Assembly: GCA_963669155.1 (NCBI GenBank)
Contig: OZ022594.1
Span: forward strand, 5,647,761-5,711,760
From: Arbacia lixula
Taxonomy: Eukaryota; Echinodermata; Echinoidea; Arbacioida; Arbaciidae
Direction of reading: 5' to 3'
DNA: 64,000 nt
The translations under genes were made by a program, and so were the position numbers. Under the pieces are notes generated by a model. That model did no database searches and was not told the DNA's origin. It saw only the letters and a list, made by a program, of their open reading frames with translations. Positions 1 to 10,500 of this stretch are shown here, piece after piece. Each line of letters opens with the position of its first letter. Positions within the stretch are counted from its first letter, which is position 1.

Positions 1-52
1 ATTGCGTTGGATCCTGCTTTATCTGGTCGCCCACCCTGAGATACAGAGACAG
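1..52 (+). CDS. CYP2-like P450, exon (cut by window edge)
   Basis: Encodes the post-I-helix segment ending HPEIQRQ, followed by donor GTGAGT at 53. Its upstream end is outside the window. It leaves phase 0 and joins LRADI in the next exon. Confidence 0.85.
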
Positions 53-345
53 GTGAGTATGTCTACCACTTTTTTCTCTCTAGCGATCCATCCCTATCTT
101 CTCCTCCCTCCCCCATCTATTCCTCTCTTTCTGGGATGCTCTCTTTATCTGAATATAAATATATATGTGTCACGTCCTCCCTCCCTCTCTTCTTGTCTGC
201 CTCTCTATCTCACCCTTTATTTCTCCCTGTATTCTTGTATGTCTCTCTTTCTCTTTCTTTCTCGCTCTCTCTCTTTCTCTCTCTCTCCCACTCCCTCTCT
301 CTCTCTCTTTATTTATCTATCGATCTATAGAAACCTTGTTCAATA

Positions 346-443
<98 letters not shown>

Positions 444-2710
444 CCCCTCTCTCTATTTATCTATCGATCTATCTCTTCCTCAATCTCTCTCTCTTTCCCT
501 CTTTCCTTACCACCCCTTCTCCCCGTCCCTGTCCCTCTCATTTTCTTGCTATCTGTCTGTGTATCCCTCCATCCCTCCCTTTCCCCCTCTCTCTCTTTTC
601 CCCATTTTTCTGCCAAATGAACTTACAGGTGACGAAACGTCCCTTTCCATCGACAGTAAAAAGAAATCCTCTTAAATCACTACAGGGCAATGTTTGAATT
701 ATTGTATCTTACCAACAATGGTAACTATGGTAACTACCATGGTAATATGTACAACAATGAGAGCTCATTGGCTGTTGCCGTGGTAGTTACTATTGATGGT
801 AAGCTACAATAATTGAAAACCTATTATGCAACATGGCCCCGGACAATGGCGTCACAACTTTTCATCCTTTCTGAAAAATATATTTTTCATTGTCTTTTTC
901 GACATCAAGAACCTCTTTTCCTCACTCTAATTCGTGTCTGACTCAACAGCTTCGAGCCGACATCCTCTGCGTCATCGGGCCCACGCGCGCCCCGACCATC
1001 AAAGACCGGGACGACCTCCTTCTCCTCGAGGCCACGTGCATGGAAGTCCTGCGACTCCGCCCTCCGGCCCCGATGGGGGGACCGAGGCAAGTTCGCAGTG
1101 ACGTCACCGTCGATGATTACGTCATCCCAGAGGGCTCGCTCGTGCTGACGAACGTCTGGTATCTGCATCAGAACGCTGCGTACTGGCGGGAGCCGGAGAA
1201 GTTTAATCCTCGGCGGTTTTTGACGGAAGACGGGCGAGAACTGATCAAGCATCCAGCCTTCATGCCGTATGGAGCTGGTAATATAATACGATCCATCTGA
1301 ATTTTTGCGAGTCGTACAGGAATGTTAGGTAGAAGCTTTAAAGTACGAGCGTACGCATGATATTATTTCAAGAAATATGAAGTAGAACTGTAAAGATTAC
1401 GGTCCATTATCACGAGAGAACCGTTCTGCAGTCATCAAGTTAACCCTTTGTGTGCCAGATAAACTGCTGCTCTGTGGAATTTTTGAGTATTACTTGAGAA
1501 AAAAATAAGCATGAGGCACCCGGAGAATTAAGGGTGTCCCGACTTCAGTTAATCTCAACGGGTTAACAAAAAAAATGGGATGATTCCCTCCAAATATCCT
1601 GAAATAGAAATGAGACCCACGGTCGTGACGAAATTGAGGCTTATAACTATTGCACTGATTACGTGTCCCGGGCCTTCGGCTAAACCATTACCTTAATTTA
1701 AGCATGCTATTCACTAAGGAAGTAAACTAGTCTAATGGCCTTTGAAGATAAGTTCGTGACCAGTAAACATGGTAAATGTGAAATCAAACTTCAACCAGTT
1801 GAAATTTCCTTTGCTGTTGTTGTTGTTGTTGTCTGTCCTCGGACGCCAGGGAGCTCCAATTTGATATTTTGACCGCGGTTGTGATGATGAGCATAACAAT
1901 ATATTTAGTATCTAGTATCCAACAAACAAATAAGCAAAGGAAATACAACTTTTTGCTGGCCCTATCGAGAAATATATTTGGAGTTTCAATGATCATGATG
2001 ATGTAGGGATAACCATAATCATAATCGACGTGTTGCCGACAGTTTTCACTCCACTTTAAGCTATCGCCACTAGGGATATTCAAACAGAATGGAGAAATGA
2101 TATAGAAAGTTGGAATATGACAAACTACATTTAGATGAAGGGAGAAAATTCCATATCATATAGGTTATTCTTTTGTCATGTTTGACGATCATAGATCTTA
2201 TTATCAACACCATCTACTCCTTTATCTCTAACGTCATCAACCGCCTTGACATCAATGTTATCAACCTCGTTGTCATAAATGTCATCAAAGTTTTCATCCT
2301 CCCTCTCATAATGATCGTGATCATCGACCACCTTATCATTACCGTCATCATGCTATTTATTATCAACCTCATCATCGTCCTTGTCATGAACCTCCTTATC
2401 ACCATCATCATCATCCTCATCGTCAACGTCATCCTCCTCCTCCCCCTCCTCATCATCAACGTCATCAACCTTCATGTCATCAACATCATTTTCTTATTGC
2501 TGTTTCTCTCCAGGTCGGCGCCTCTGTGTTGGAGACCGAATAGCCCGGATGCAGATGTTTCTCTTCCTGTCGACCTTGCTTAGGAAGTTTGAGATTTCTT
2601 TGCCCGATGGAGCTGTTCCCGATTTCGGCGTAGATGGCGGCAATTTCACTCTGGCGGCGGCTCCCTTCAATATTGTCGTAAAAGAAGTCAAAAATGGGGC
2701 GAATGACTAA
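1..2710 (+). CDS. Cytochrome P450, CYP2-like, C-terminal three exons (5' partial)
   Basis: Heme-thiolate monooxygenase, expected to be anchored in the endoplasmic reticulum and to oxidise small lipophilic substrates with electrons from P450 reductase. Three exons are visible: 1-52, 950-1277 and 2514-2710, joined in phases 0 and 1. The first carries the segment after the I helix (LRWILLYLVAHPEIQRQ). The second holds the K helix with ExxR (EVLR in CMEVLRLRPP) and the PERF-type motif (FNPRRF). The third completes the heme loop (PYGAGRRLCVG, cysteine thiolate) and runs to TAA at 2708. The phase-1 intron inside the heme loop after PYGAG is typical of CYP2-clan genes. The F that opens the FxxGxRxCxG motif is Y here. 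The reading frame is intact, so I call a gene rather than a pseudogene. Subfamily and substrate cannot be told from this part; the N-terminal exons lie before the window. Confidence 0.9.
350..441. repeat. (CT)n(CA)n compound microsatellite
   Basis: Alternating CT dinucleotides to about 406, then CA dinucleotides to about 441. It generates spurious Ser/Leu- and His/Thr-rich open frames. Confidence 0.95.
705..838. mobile_element. Foldback MITE, family 1 (degenerate copy)
   Basis: Inverted blocks around CTTACCA/TGGTAAG and GGTAACTA/TAGTTAC, ending TTATGCAACATGGCCCC. The intact copies are at 8309 and 43742. Confidence 0.65.
950..1277 (+). CDS. CYP2-like P450, penultimate exon (K helix, PERF)
   Basis: Acceptor CAACAG at 944-949 and donor GTAATA at 1278. 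109 codons plus 1 nt. Contains EVLR of the K helix, the proline-rich RPPAPMGGPRQ turn, and WREPEKFNPRRF. Ends within the heme loop after PYGA, splitting the next glycine codon (phase 1). GC-richer than its introns. Confidence 0.92.
1278..2513 (+). other. P450 last intron, no gene seen
   Basis: Contains a short TTG triplet run near 1815-1832 and a long degenerate CATCAT/TCATCA stretch at about 2190-2490. The latter explains the long Ile/Val- and Met/Arg-rich open frames on both strands. No domain-like protein. Confidence 0.7.
2514..2710 (+). CDS. CYP2-like P450, last exon (heme cysteine, C-terminus)
   Basis: Acceptor TCTCCAG before 2514. Completes GRRLCVGDRIARMQMFLFL, the cysteine ligand and L helix, then the C-terminal beta region. 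Stop TAA 2708-2710. A TTAA-flanked MITE begins 14 bp after the stop, so the 3' UTR probably includes transposon sequence. Confidence 0.92.
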
Positions 2711-2723
2711 CCTCTGTTGTAAC

Positions 2724-3185
2724 TTAAAGGGAAAGTTCACCCTGAAATCATTTCGCTTTCATTCAAAGGAGACACATGAGAGAAACAAATTAGTGAAGGT
2801 TTAACGATAATCGGTCAAAGGAAAAGAAAGTTATTTGATTTTAAAGTTTTTATTTTGTGACGTCACGTGCGAGGTGCTCTCCCATATGGTGTGGATGATT
2901 GTTTTCTCAAAAAGATATGCACCCTTTTATTTGTGCATTTGATGCATCATTGGAAATACGCTTTTACACGTATACCTGAACGAAAAAAAAAATCATCCCG
3001 TTGTCAAAAACAGAAAAAGGGCAATTTATGGATTTATTTTGTATACAACATGGGAGAGGACCTCGTACGTGACATCACAAAATCAAAATTTTAAAAGATC
3101 ATAACTTTTTTATCCATTGACTGATTTTTAACAAACTTTCAAGAATATATTTCTTTCATGTGTCTGCTTTAATTGAAGCAAACAC
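2724..3185. mobile_element. TTAA MITE, family 2 (AAAGG..AGTTCACCCTGAA)
   Basis: Starts at TTAA 2724 with AAAGGGAAAGTTCACCCTGA. Internal landmarks shared with other copies are GTGACGTCAC followed by GCGAGGTGCTCTCCCATA, and later the inverted arm (GATCATAACTTTTTTATCC ... TTTCTTTCATGTGTCTGC). The right end is degenerate. Confidence 0.8.
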
Positions 3186-3350
3186 AAAAAAATATTTCAA
3201 ACTCCTTCTCGAAGTAAATGATGAAAAATGATTGAGGTGCCTTATATTGACGATACAATCTTAAACCTGTCTTCCTTTCACTACAGTATATAGCATCAAA
3301 TGTGTTTTATATATTTGCTGTTATATCTATGTTTGTTTTCGTGAACAGAA

Positions 3351-4093
3351 TTTTAAAATGTTGGCACCAAGAATTTGCTTTTTCTGCCCTATAATGAGGA
3401 GACGAAATTTTCATGGTTGCTGTTTTTAATTTGTTTTTAGACAGATTCAACCATCGTTATTTAACTAGATTGATGATATGATGTTGTGTGCTATAAGGAG
3501 TTGGTATTCCGAGTGAAAAGATATATGTGTATATAAATATATATATAGTATGTACATGATAGCTAAATTGTTTTGACATGAATCATGCATGCGAAACAAG
3601 CTCACCTCGTTTAGCAGAAACTCACTTAATACTACAAAATCATAAGACGTTTTTAACCTTGATTTTAAAAAGAAAAATTAAGGTCACACAAATCTGCTCC
3701 CAATATTATGACAGAAACATTAGGACGCTTTTTTGTGTATACATACTTTTCACTAGTAAAATACATTAAGGAAGAGTAAGGTACTGTACCCGAACCCAAT
3801 GCTAGTGATCATACTTTCTAAAGACGACACCGTTTTCGCTCTTTGTGCATATTATTCACATGGGTGAGTTGTGTAAATCAACATTTATTCCGCCAGTTAT
3901 GCATCTCTGAATTTTAAAATGTTGGCGCCAAGAATTTCTTTTTTTTTTGCTCTATAATGAGGAGACGAAATGATCATGGATGATGTTTTTAATTTGTTTT
4001 TAGAAAGATTAAACCATCATTATTCAACTATATTGATGATATGATGTTGTGTGCTATACATGCTATAAGGAGTTGGTATTCTGAGTGAAAAAG

Positions 4094-4164
<71 letters not shown>

Positions 4165-4508
4165 AGCTAAATTGTATTGATATATTGAAATGAATCATGC
4201 ATGCGAAACAAGCTCACCTCGTCAAGCAGAAACTCACTTAATACAACAAAATCATAAGACGTTTTTAACCTTGATAAGACATTAAGGTCACACAAGTCTG
4301 TTCCCAATATTGTGACAAAAACATTAGGACGCTTTTTGTGCAGACATACTTTTCATTAGTAAAAAAAATTAAGGAAGAGTAAGGTACTGTACCCGAACCC
4401 AATGCTAGTTATCATACTTTCTAAAGACGACACCGTCTTCGCTCTTTATGCATATTATTTCCATCGGTTAGTTGTTTCAAGCAACATTTATTCCGCCAGT
4501 TGTGCATC
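3351..4508. repeat. Tandem duplication, two units of about 557-600 bp
   Basis: The sequence beginning GAATTTTAAAATGTTGGC at about 3351 restarts at about 3908 and stays alignable for the whole unit, through the shared GGTACTGTACCCGAACCCAA block (about 3780 and 4384). The size difference is mostly a longer (TA)n tract in copy 2 (about 4100-4160). No gene seen in either unit. Confidence 0.88.
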
Positions 4509-5809
4509 CCTCTGCACAAATGATTACACACAAGTTCCATACGACATCTGTTTATCTGGGACACATAGGGTTCACCGAATCAAGTTATGCTGGTCTAACT
4601 TCATTTCAATTGGCGTTTTTCTGCTTGTTCTATTTGAATACAGTTCTTTCCTATTAATTTTTTTTTTCAGAAATCTCCTTTCTAAATGTATTGGTTATGT
4701 AACCATCGTTTGCTCAAGAATTCATCATATCATCGATTGATTATGGTATTAAAAGCTGGTTGGTGAGTCAATTGTTATGAATTAGCTGACTATCAGTATT
4801 GATTGAATGACTGATTAAGTGGTGTATTGATTGATTGGTGGATTGACTGATATATTAATTGATTGGTGCGGTGAGTGATTCGTGTATTGTTGGGTTGATC
4901 AATTCTGTGTATTGGTGGATTCATTGGTGCATTGCATGATTAATGGAATGCATTGATTGATTGATTAGTGTATGATGGATTCATTTATTGATATATCTAT
5001 GAATATAAATCGATTAACCGTAAATTTAATTATTCATAAAGCATTTGATAACTTTGCAAATTAACTGCTTCAAAAGCTACGTATGTAATTTGTGCAATGT
5101 TCCCTTCATTTATTAATGGATCAATTGATTATTCATTGTCTTTTAATTCGTTGGATGGTTGGTTTAGTAAACGTATGATTGCTTGAATCTTGTAGTGATT
5201 AAAAATTTATTGATTGATAAAATAACTGGTAACTTTCGAAAGTAAGTGCAGAGATAATGACTAAATAACATTATCGATTAAGGGTGGAAAATTATATCGG
5301 AATAATAACATGATTGCTGGCTTTCTTATAGGTATTTTTTTCTCTGGCGATTGATTGAGTAGTTGAAAACTTTATGGATTAAATTCCAGTGTTTGACCGA
5401 TTTATCATTCGATTGATTTCACACATTAGCTAATTGATTCCTCGGTTGATTATACTATTGCTTTCTTGCTTGCTTATATGGTTTCTGAATGAAGTAGGTA
5501 ATTGATAACTTGAGCGTTATATACGTGTTTGGAGGTTTGATTGGTTGCCTTACTGATTGATTGTTTAGATAATTGATATACAGATTGACCTATAATAATT
5601 ATGCACTCAAACGTATCTTTCAACGCCTCAAGTGTATGTTACCAAGTGCATTTTTGTCAAAAACGCTTACTACACATACTACTTTAAAACGAAATGTCGG
5701 AGATCCATCCATAAATCGTCAAGCTATGGCACATCTCTAAACTCGAAAGATATTCTTCGAAATCAAGCTTGAATCCTGTTAACGTTCAGGGCGATTACTT
5801 TGAGAGATG

Positions 5810-5811
<2 letters not shown>

Positions 5812-5861
<50 letters not shown>

Positions 5862-5905
5862 TGTGTATGTGTGTGTGTTAGTGTGTGTGTGTGTGTGTGT
5901 GTGTG
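5812..5905. repeat. (GT)n microsatellite
   Basis: Nearly uninterrupted GT dinucleotides with a few GTAT and TTA interruptions. Confidence 0.95.
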
Positions 5906-6130
5906 CTTATAGTAATGGCTAATGCACTGTAGTTTGAGTTTAACATACTCGTGTCCTGTTCACCAGCTGTGTAGTTGCTTAGACCTCGTACTAGATGTAA
6001 TCAACTTTAGCTGCTATGCTACTGTACTCTCTAGGTATAATGTATGATGGATTGCATGAACAGTCTTAATAATGTTTGTTTTCATCATTTCTTTATTCAA
6101 GTTCAACATAATAACATATATACTGGACCA

Positions 6131-6423
6131 GGGGGTGTTTCGCCAAGCTCATCTTAAGAACGACTTAACGCACAACTGGTGACGCTTTCTTATGCTGAAT
6201 GAGATACCCCAATCCGTTCCTGTTTCAACATAGTGGAAGTTAATTTCCAACAATCCTAATCACATTTTATTAGAATTATAAAGCTTTGTATTCAGACACT
6301 AGTTCACAACACGAATCTTCGTTTATGGACGTGAGATTTGAACTTAAGCTAATGGAAATCATAATCATTGAGAATCTGACTTATATAGCACAAGAATGGG
6401 TAACCAGTCGTGCGTGAAACACT
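6131..6423. mobile_element. Foldback MITE, family 4 (GGTGTTTCxCCAAG)
   Basis: Left end GGGTGTTTCGCCAAGCTCAT. The right arm contains AGCACAAGAATGGGTAACCAG, matching the better preserved copy at 39511-39690 (AGCACAAGAAGGGATCACCAG). Arms are diverged. Confidence 0.6.
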
Positions 6424-7339
6424 GCCAGGTCCATAGTCTCATTTGAGACGAAAGGTAGTTCGTACATAGATAGTTTATACAGGTAAGAATGACAAAACAA
6501 TGTAATACGTGTATAATTTTACAGTTTGCGTCTAGCACAAAGTATTAATGTTTTAGTGGTCGGACTTAAATGAAATTATAATGAAATCTAAACAGTGTAG
6601 GCTTGGATTGCATCGTATAATAAATTAGTAATATGTATGTATGTATATATGGATGTATGTATGTATGTATGTATGTATATATGTATGTGTGTATGTATGT
6701 ATAGGCTAAACCAGTGATATGTAACACATTTAATTGTATAATTTGAATCACCGGTAAATGCCGTAAATTATCAATCAATAAATTTATATCAAATTTGAAT
6801 TTACTTATGACAGTCTTAATCATTACAATATCTCACATTAAACTTAACATGTATAATGATGTGATACATTCGCTTCATATTATGTTATCTTTAGACAGAC
6901 AGATAAATATATAATAGATATTCAGGTCAATAGAAAATATATGCCACCTCTTGTCGCATTCATGAGAGTGTAGTGGTAAGCTTCCCTGTTTAGTTACATA
7001 TAAATTAGCTGTGTTCACATCAGTGGACACAACGGGGTTTCAATTGGAGAGAAGAAAGATACTGAATATCTATTGTTAGCTTCTCGAAACTGTATTGAAA
7101 TTAAAAATAGAATTTTCAACCTGAATTCCCGTTCGTTCCAAAGGCCGTTCTTTTGATGAAATCATACTTTTTTAGTACTCTTTTGAATACCACGGTCTCC
7201 CATTGTAAGCCCATAAAACTAGGACAAAACTTGACATGCATATAGGTGAGTGCATGGTGGGTGTACTTCGTTAGCACTGATTCGAATAGGAAGGAATATC
7301 TGTGTAAATACATGTATGTGTAAGTCGAATTCATTTCTT

Positions 7340-7401
7340 GGTGATCACGGGTATTACTGCTGTGTATAGGGTTTCTTCACGTTCCTCTGCACGAACTCTT
7401 A
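7340..7401 (+). promoter_or_regulatory. Proximal 5' region of paralog A, conserved with paralog B
   Basis: The last 30-35 bp before the ATG (GGTTTCTTCACGTTCCTCTGC then ACGAACTC) match the segment before the B start (GGTTTCACATCTTTCTCTGC then ATGAACTC on the minus strand). This is retained 5' UTR or proximal promoter from the duplication. No TATA box assigned. Confidence 0.45.
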
Positions 7402-7519
7402 ATGGCAGCTAACATATATCGCTATTTCGGAACGGATCAGAGACAAGAGAGAAGATGTATCTTTGTCTTTGTTCATCTTCTTGTCTTGGCTTCATGTCAG
7501 CGTCTTGTCTTGAGTGCGG
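7402..7519 (+). CDS. Paralog A exon 1 (signal peptide)
   Basis: MAANIYRYFGTDQRQERRC then a hydrophobic core, ending VLSA; donor GTAAGC at 7520, phase 1. Same length (118 nt) and phase as exon 1 of paralog B, with recognisable identity (RQERR.IFVF.HLLVL.SC..LVLS). Confidence 0.82.
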
Positions 7520-10500
7520 GTAAGCCATCACACATTCAACATTTGTTGTGATACTTTCTCCCAAGAAGGTCTTCAACATTGTCTTGCATTGTTTATCGTG
7601 ATGCATTATTATTTTCGGTCAGGGCCCTCGGTGGCTGCGTGTGATTTGGCTCAGGTGTATGATTGAGATGGTTTGTTATGCTTGTAATGATGAAATTATT
7701 GATTATCGGAATCCAAAAATATTATGCATGTATTGGTCTGGCTGTAAATGATGAGGTTACGGCCTCACAAAAAGGTGTGGCTTGATCACTGGTGCGTGAA
7801 ATTTTGTCCAAATGCGTGCAATGACCAATTAAATGCGCGATAACAATTTTGAGACCAAAATTAGATATAACCCCCCCCCCCCCCAAAAAAAAAAAAAAAA
7901 AAAAAAACGTGATGGGAATACTTTAGATATGAAAGTGAAATAATCACTTCAAATAGCGATTTCGGAAAAAAAAAATAGAGAATAAAAGACATGAATTTTA
8001 AGTAAGAAAATAAAATGTAAAGGTATGTGTTTCAATTTCAAATATCTAGCGATTTCCTTGGGCTCATTGCAAAATTTCTTTCAAGTCTGTAGCGTCTCGG
8101 ATGATGGAGATGTGAAGGACAAAAGAAAGGCCTTGGAAACTGCCTAGTGCTTGAGTGATTTAGCAAAACAAGAGTCAGGTGAACTAGACCGTGCTTACGA
8201 AATTTGAAAGCAAATGAGAGAGAGGAGAGAGGACCCGTTAAAGAATCACAAGGACTGCGTGTAAAAACAAATACGAGTTTTGAGTTAGAAGTAAAAAAAA
8301 AAAGAACATGGGCCGGTTGCATAAAACTTACCATTAATGGTAACTCTGCTATCAATGGTAACTACCATTGTAATAGTGCTCAATAGCCAATCAAAGTCAA
8401 GGTATCCATGAAAGTTGCCATTGATCGCAAAATTACCATAAGTGGTAAGTTTTATGCAACAGGGCCCTGGGATATTTTTGTGAACTGTACGATAGCGATG
8501 TATTGTAGCCTTTGGGCGTCAATGGAATAAAATGATATATGTATATCTGTTGATTTCTCAAAACACCTTAGATCCCTGCTCTAATCCATCTTGTGGCGAA
8601 GGATCATGTGTCAAGTCGACTTATGATCCACATGGGTATATATGCCATTGCCCGGATGGGAGTATAGACCTATCCTGCCCCACCCCTTCCCAATCACCCA
8701 TCACTACCACACCGCCATCCACAACACCAGGTAGGCCATCCCTTTGTTATTATCAGCATAGGCTACGTTCAGGGGGTTGTTTATATTTGCTGATAGTGAG
8801 ACAGAAAAGTAGAATGGAAACACTTTTTTACACATCATCTTTGAAACAATGTTATTGTGCTGGTGAAAAGCAAATCTCTATCATTTTGCGCTGAATTAAA
8901 TATCTCAATTTGTTTCTATCTTTAATGACAATGTATCAAAATTGACGAAGGATCAAATTCAATATAATATATCTTATTACACCAAGAGTAGAACGAGAAG
9001 GAAACTAATAATATGAACCCAATTCCGCATATGCAGTTTATGATTTTTTAGTCTTTAATTATTATATCACGCATAGTATATAATTGCACAGACGAATTAC
9101 AACCACGATGAATTACAATCACGTTTAGCTATGTTTTTCTAATTCTTTGTTTATTGTTTATATGTGTCTATAATATCACTTTATATTGTTGTGTTATCAT
9201 GGTTATTGTGCTGGTGGAAAGCAAACTTCCATGACTTTTTGGACTGAATAAAATATCTTGTATCTACTTATGGTAATCCTCACAACTCGGAGATGCAGAG
9301 TGCAACAATTAAAACTGAATCACAAGATACGTATGAAATACATTACAAAAATAATGTTGGTCATCATGTTGTCTGGGGATGTCGCGGAGACGTCTGCTGG
9401 AGACTGGGAAATGTCTCTCAAAAGTCGAAGATGCTTGAATTTCCGGCGGCGTACGCTCCGCGGACACAGTCGGCTAGTCTTCAGCATGTTCAGGAGACCT
9501 CGTATGTATAACGGAGTCTCCAACTCGTTTTCAGGCCAATCAGATCAGGGATGTGTTATGGAAGGATATGAAGCAACTTTCTTCCTTTGAACCCATGTGC
9601 CAAGCCGCTGAAAAGTTATGTGTTCTCAACAGGTGCTGTTCAGGTGTTTGAACAATTATGAATATGATTGTGTGGCAACGGCTTCTCGGAGAGGACAAAA
9701 GAAATTTACAGTCTCATTTCGCTTGTCCCGTTCTCTTAATACTTCCATGAGCATAACAGGTATCAGCAAACACAAATAAACAAGTTTTTCAAGTGAAATA
9801 TCTCTGTTTCACGCAAACACACACAAACGCCGTTAATGATAATACACAGCTTAATATATCATTTTGAGAGTGGTTGAATCCCCCAGATGCACAAGTTGTC
9901 GGAAAGTGAAGAAATTGGCCAATTTTGTAAGTAATAAAAATAGCTTATATGTCCGATTTTTAATGATTCCTCAATACTTTTCGAAACAAAAGCAGAGTAA
10001 AGGATCTGTCATTATCTGCCGTTAACTTCCTTAAAGTTTGCAAACAAATTTGTCAAAAACAAAACGTCTACAGACAAATGGGAAATTAAAGAAATTTCTT
10101 TTCAAGTTGACATCAGCTAAATGTCGGCACGGCACATGGAACATCAAAGCATTGTCATGATTATGGAAAGCTTTTGGCATTCATGAGCACGCTTTAGAAC
10201 CCATACAGATGTTTGAATATATTATGCTCGAGTTTCTACTCCTTCGTAACACCTCCCTGATCAGATAGAGCACCGAAGTGTGACGTCATATATGAGCATG
10301 TTGTCAAGACAACTGGTTCTAGATTTTGTGGGTAGTAGAGCAAGCCAGCAGCGTTGATCACAGACTTGAGGACTCTCACTGGTCTGCCCGAGACTAGCCC
10401 GCAAGATAATTTGTCGGACCAGTGGTTATCTCTCTTGCATCTCCCTTTGGGCAGTTGGGGATGTTTAGAACTAGAGACCTGCATAACAATGTGTATGACG

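Larger units (their letters stand above)
53..949 (+). other. P450 intron with CT/CA microsatellites and a foldback MITE
   Basis: No coding sequence seen. CT-rich tracts run through 60-600, with a (CT)n-(CA)n block at about 350-441. A degenerate copy of the GCATAAAACTTACCATT foldback family lies at 705-838. Confidence 0.8.
4509..7401. other. Intergenic region between P450 and paralog A
   Basis: No coding evidence. 4740-5580 is a degenerate GATT/TGAT-rich stretch; 5812-5905 is (GT)n; 6629-6704 is (GTAT)n. A degenerate foldback element of the GTGTTTCGCCAAG family covers about 6131-6423. The upstream control region of paralog A should lie at the right end. Confidence 0.6.

Noticed and set aside
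2173-2583. Ile/Val-rich plus frame and Met/Arg-rich minus frame
   Set aside because: Made by CATCAT-type repeats in the last P450 intron.
8309-8467. Palindromic repeats considered as CRISPR or regulatory palindromes
   Set aside because: Dispersed foldback transposon with TIRs; eukaryotic context, no repeat-spacer array.
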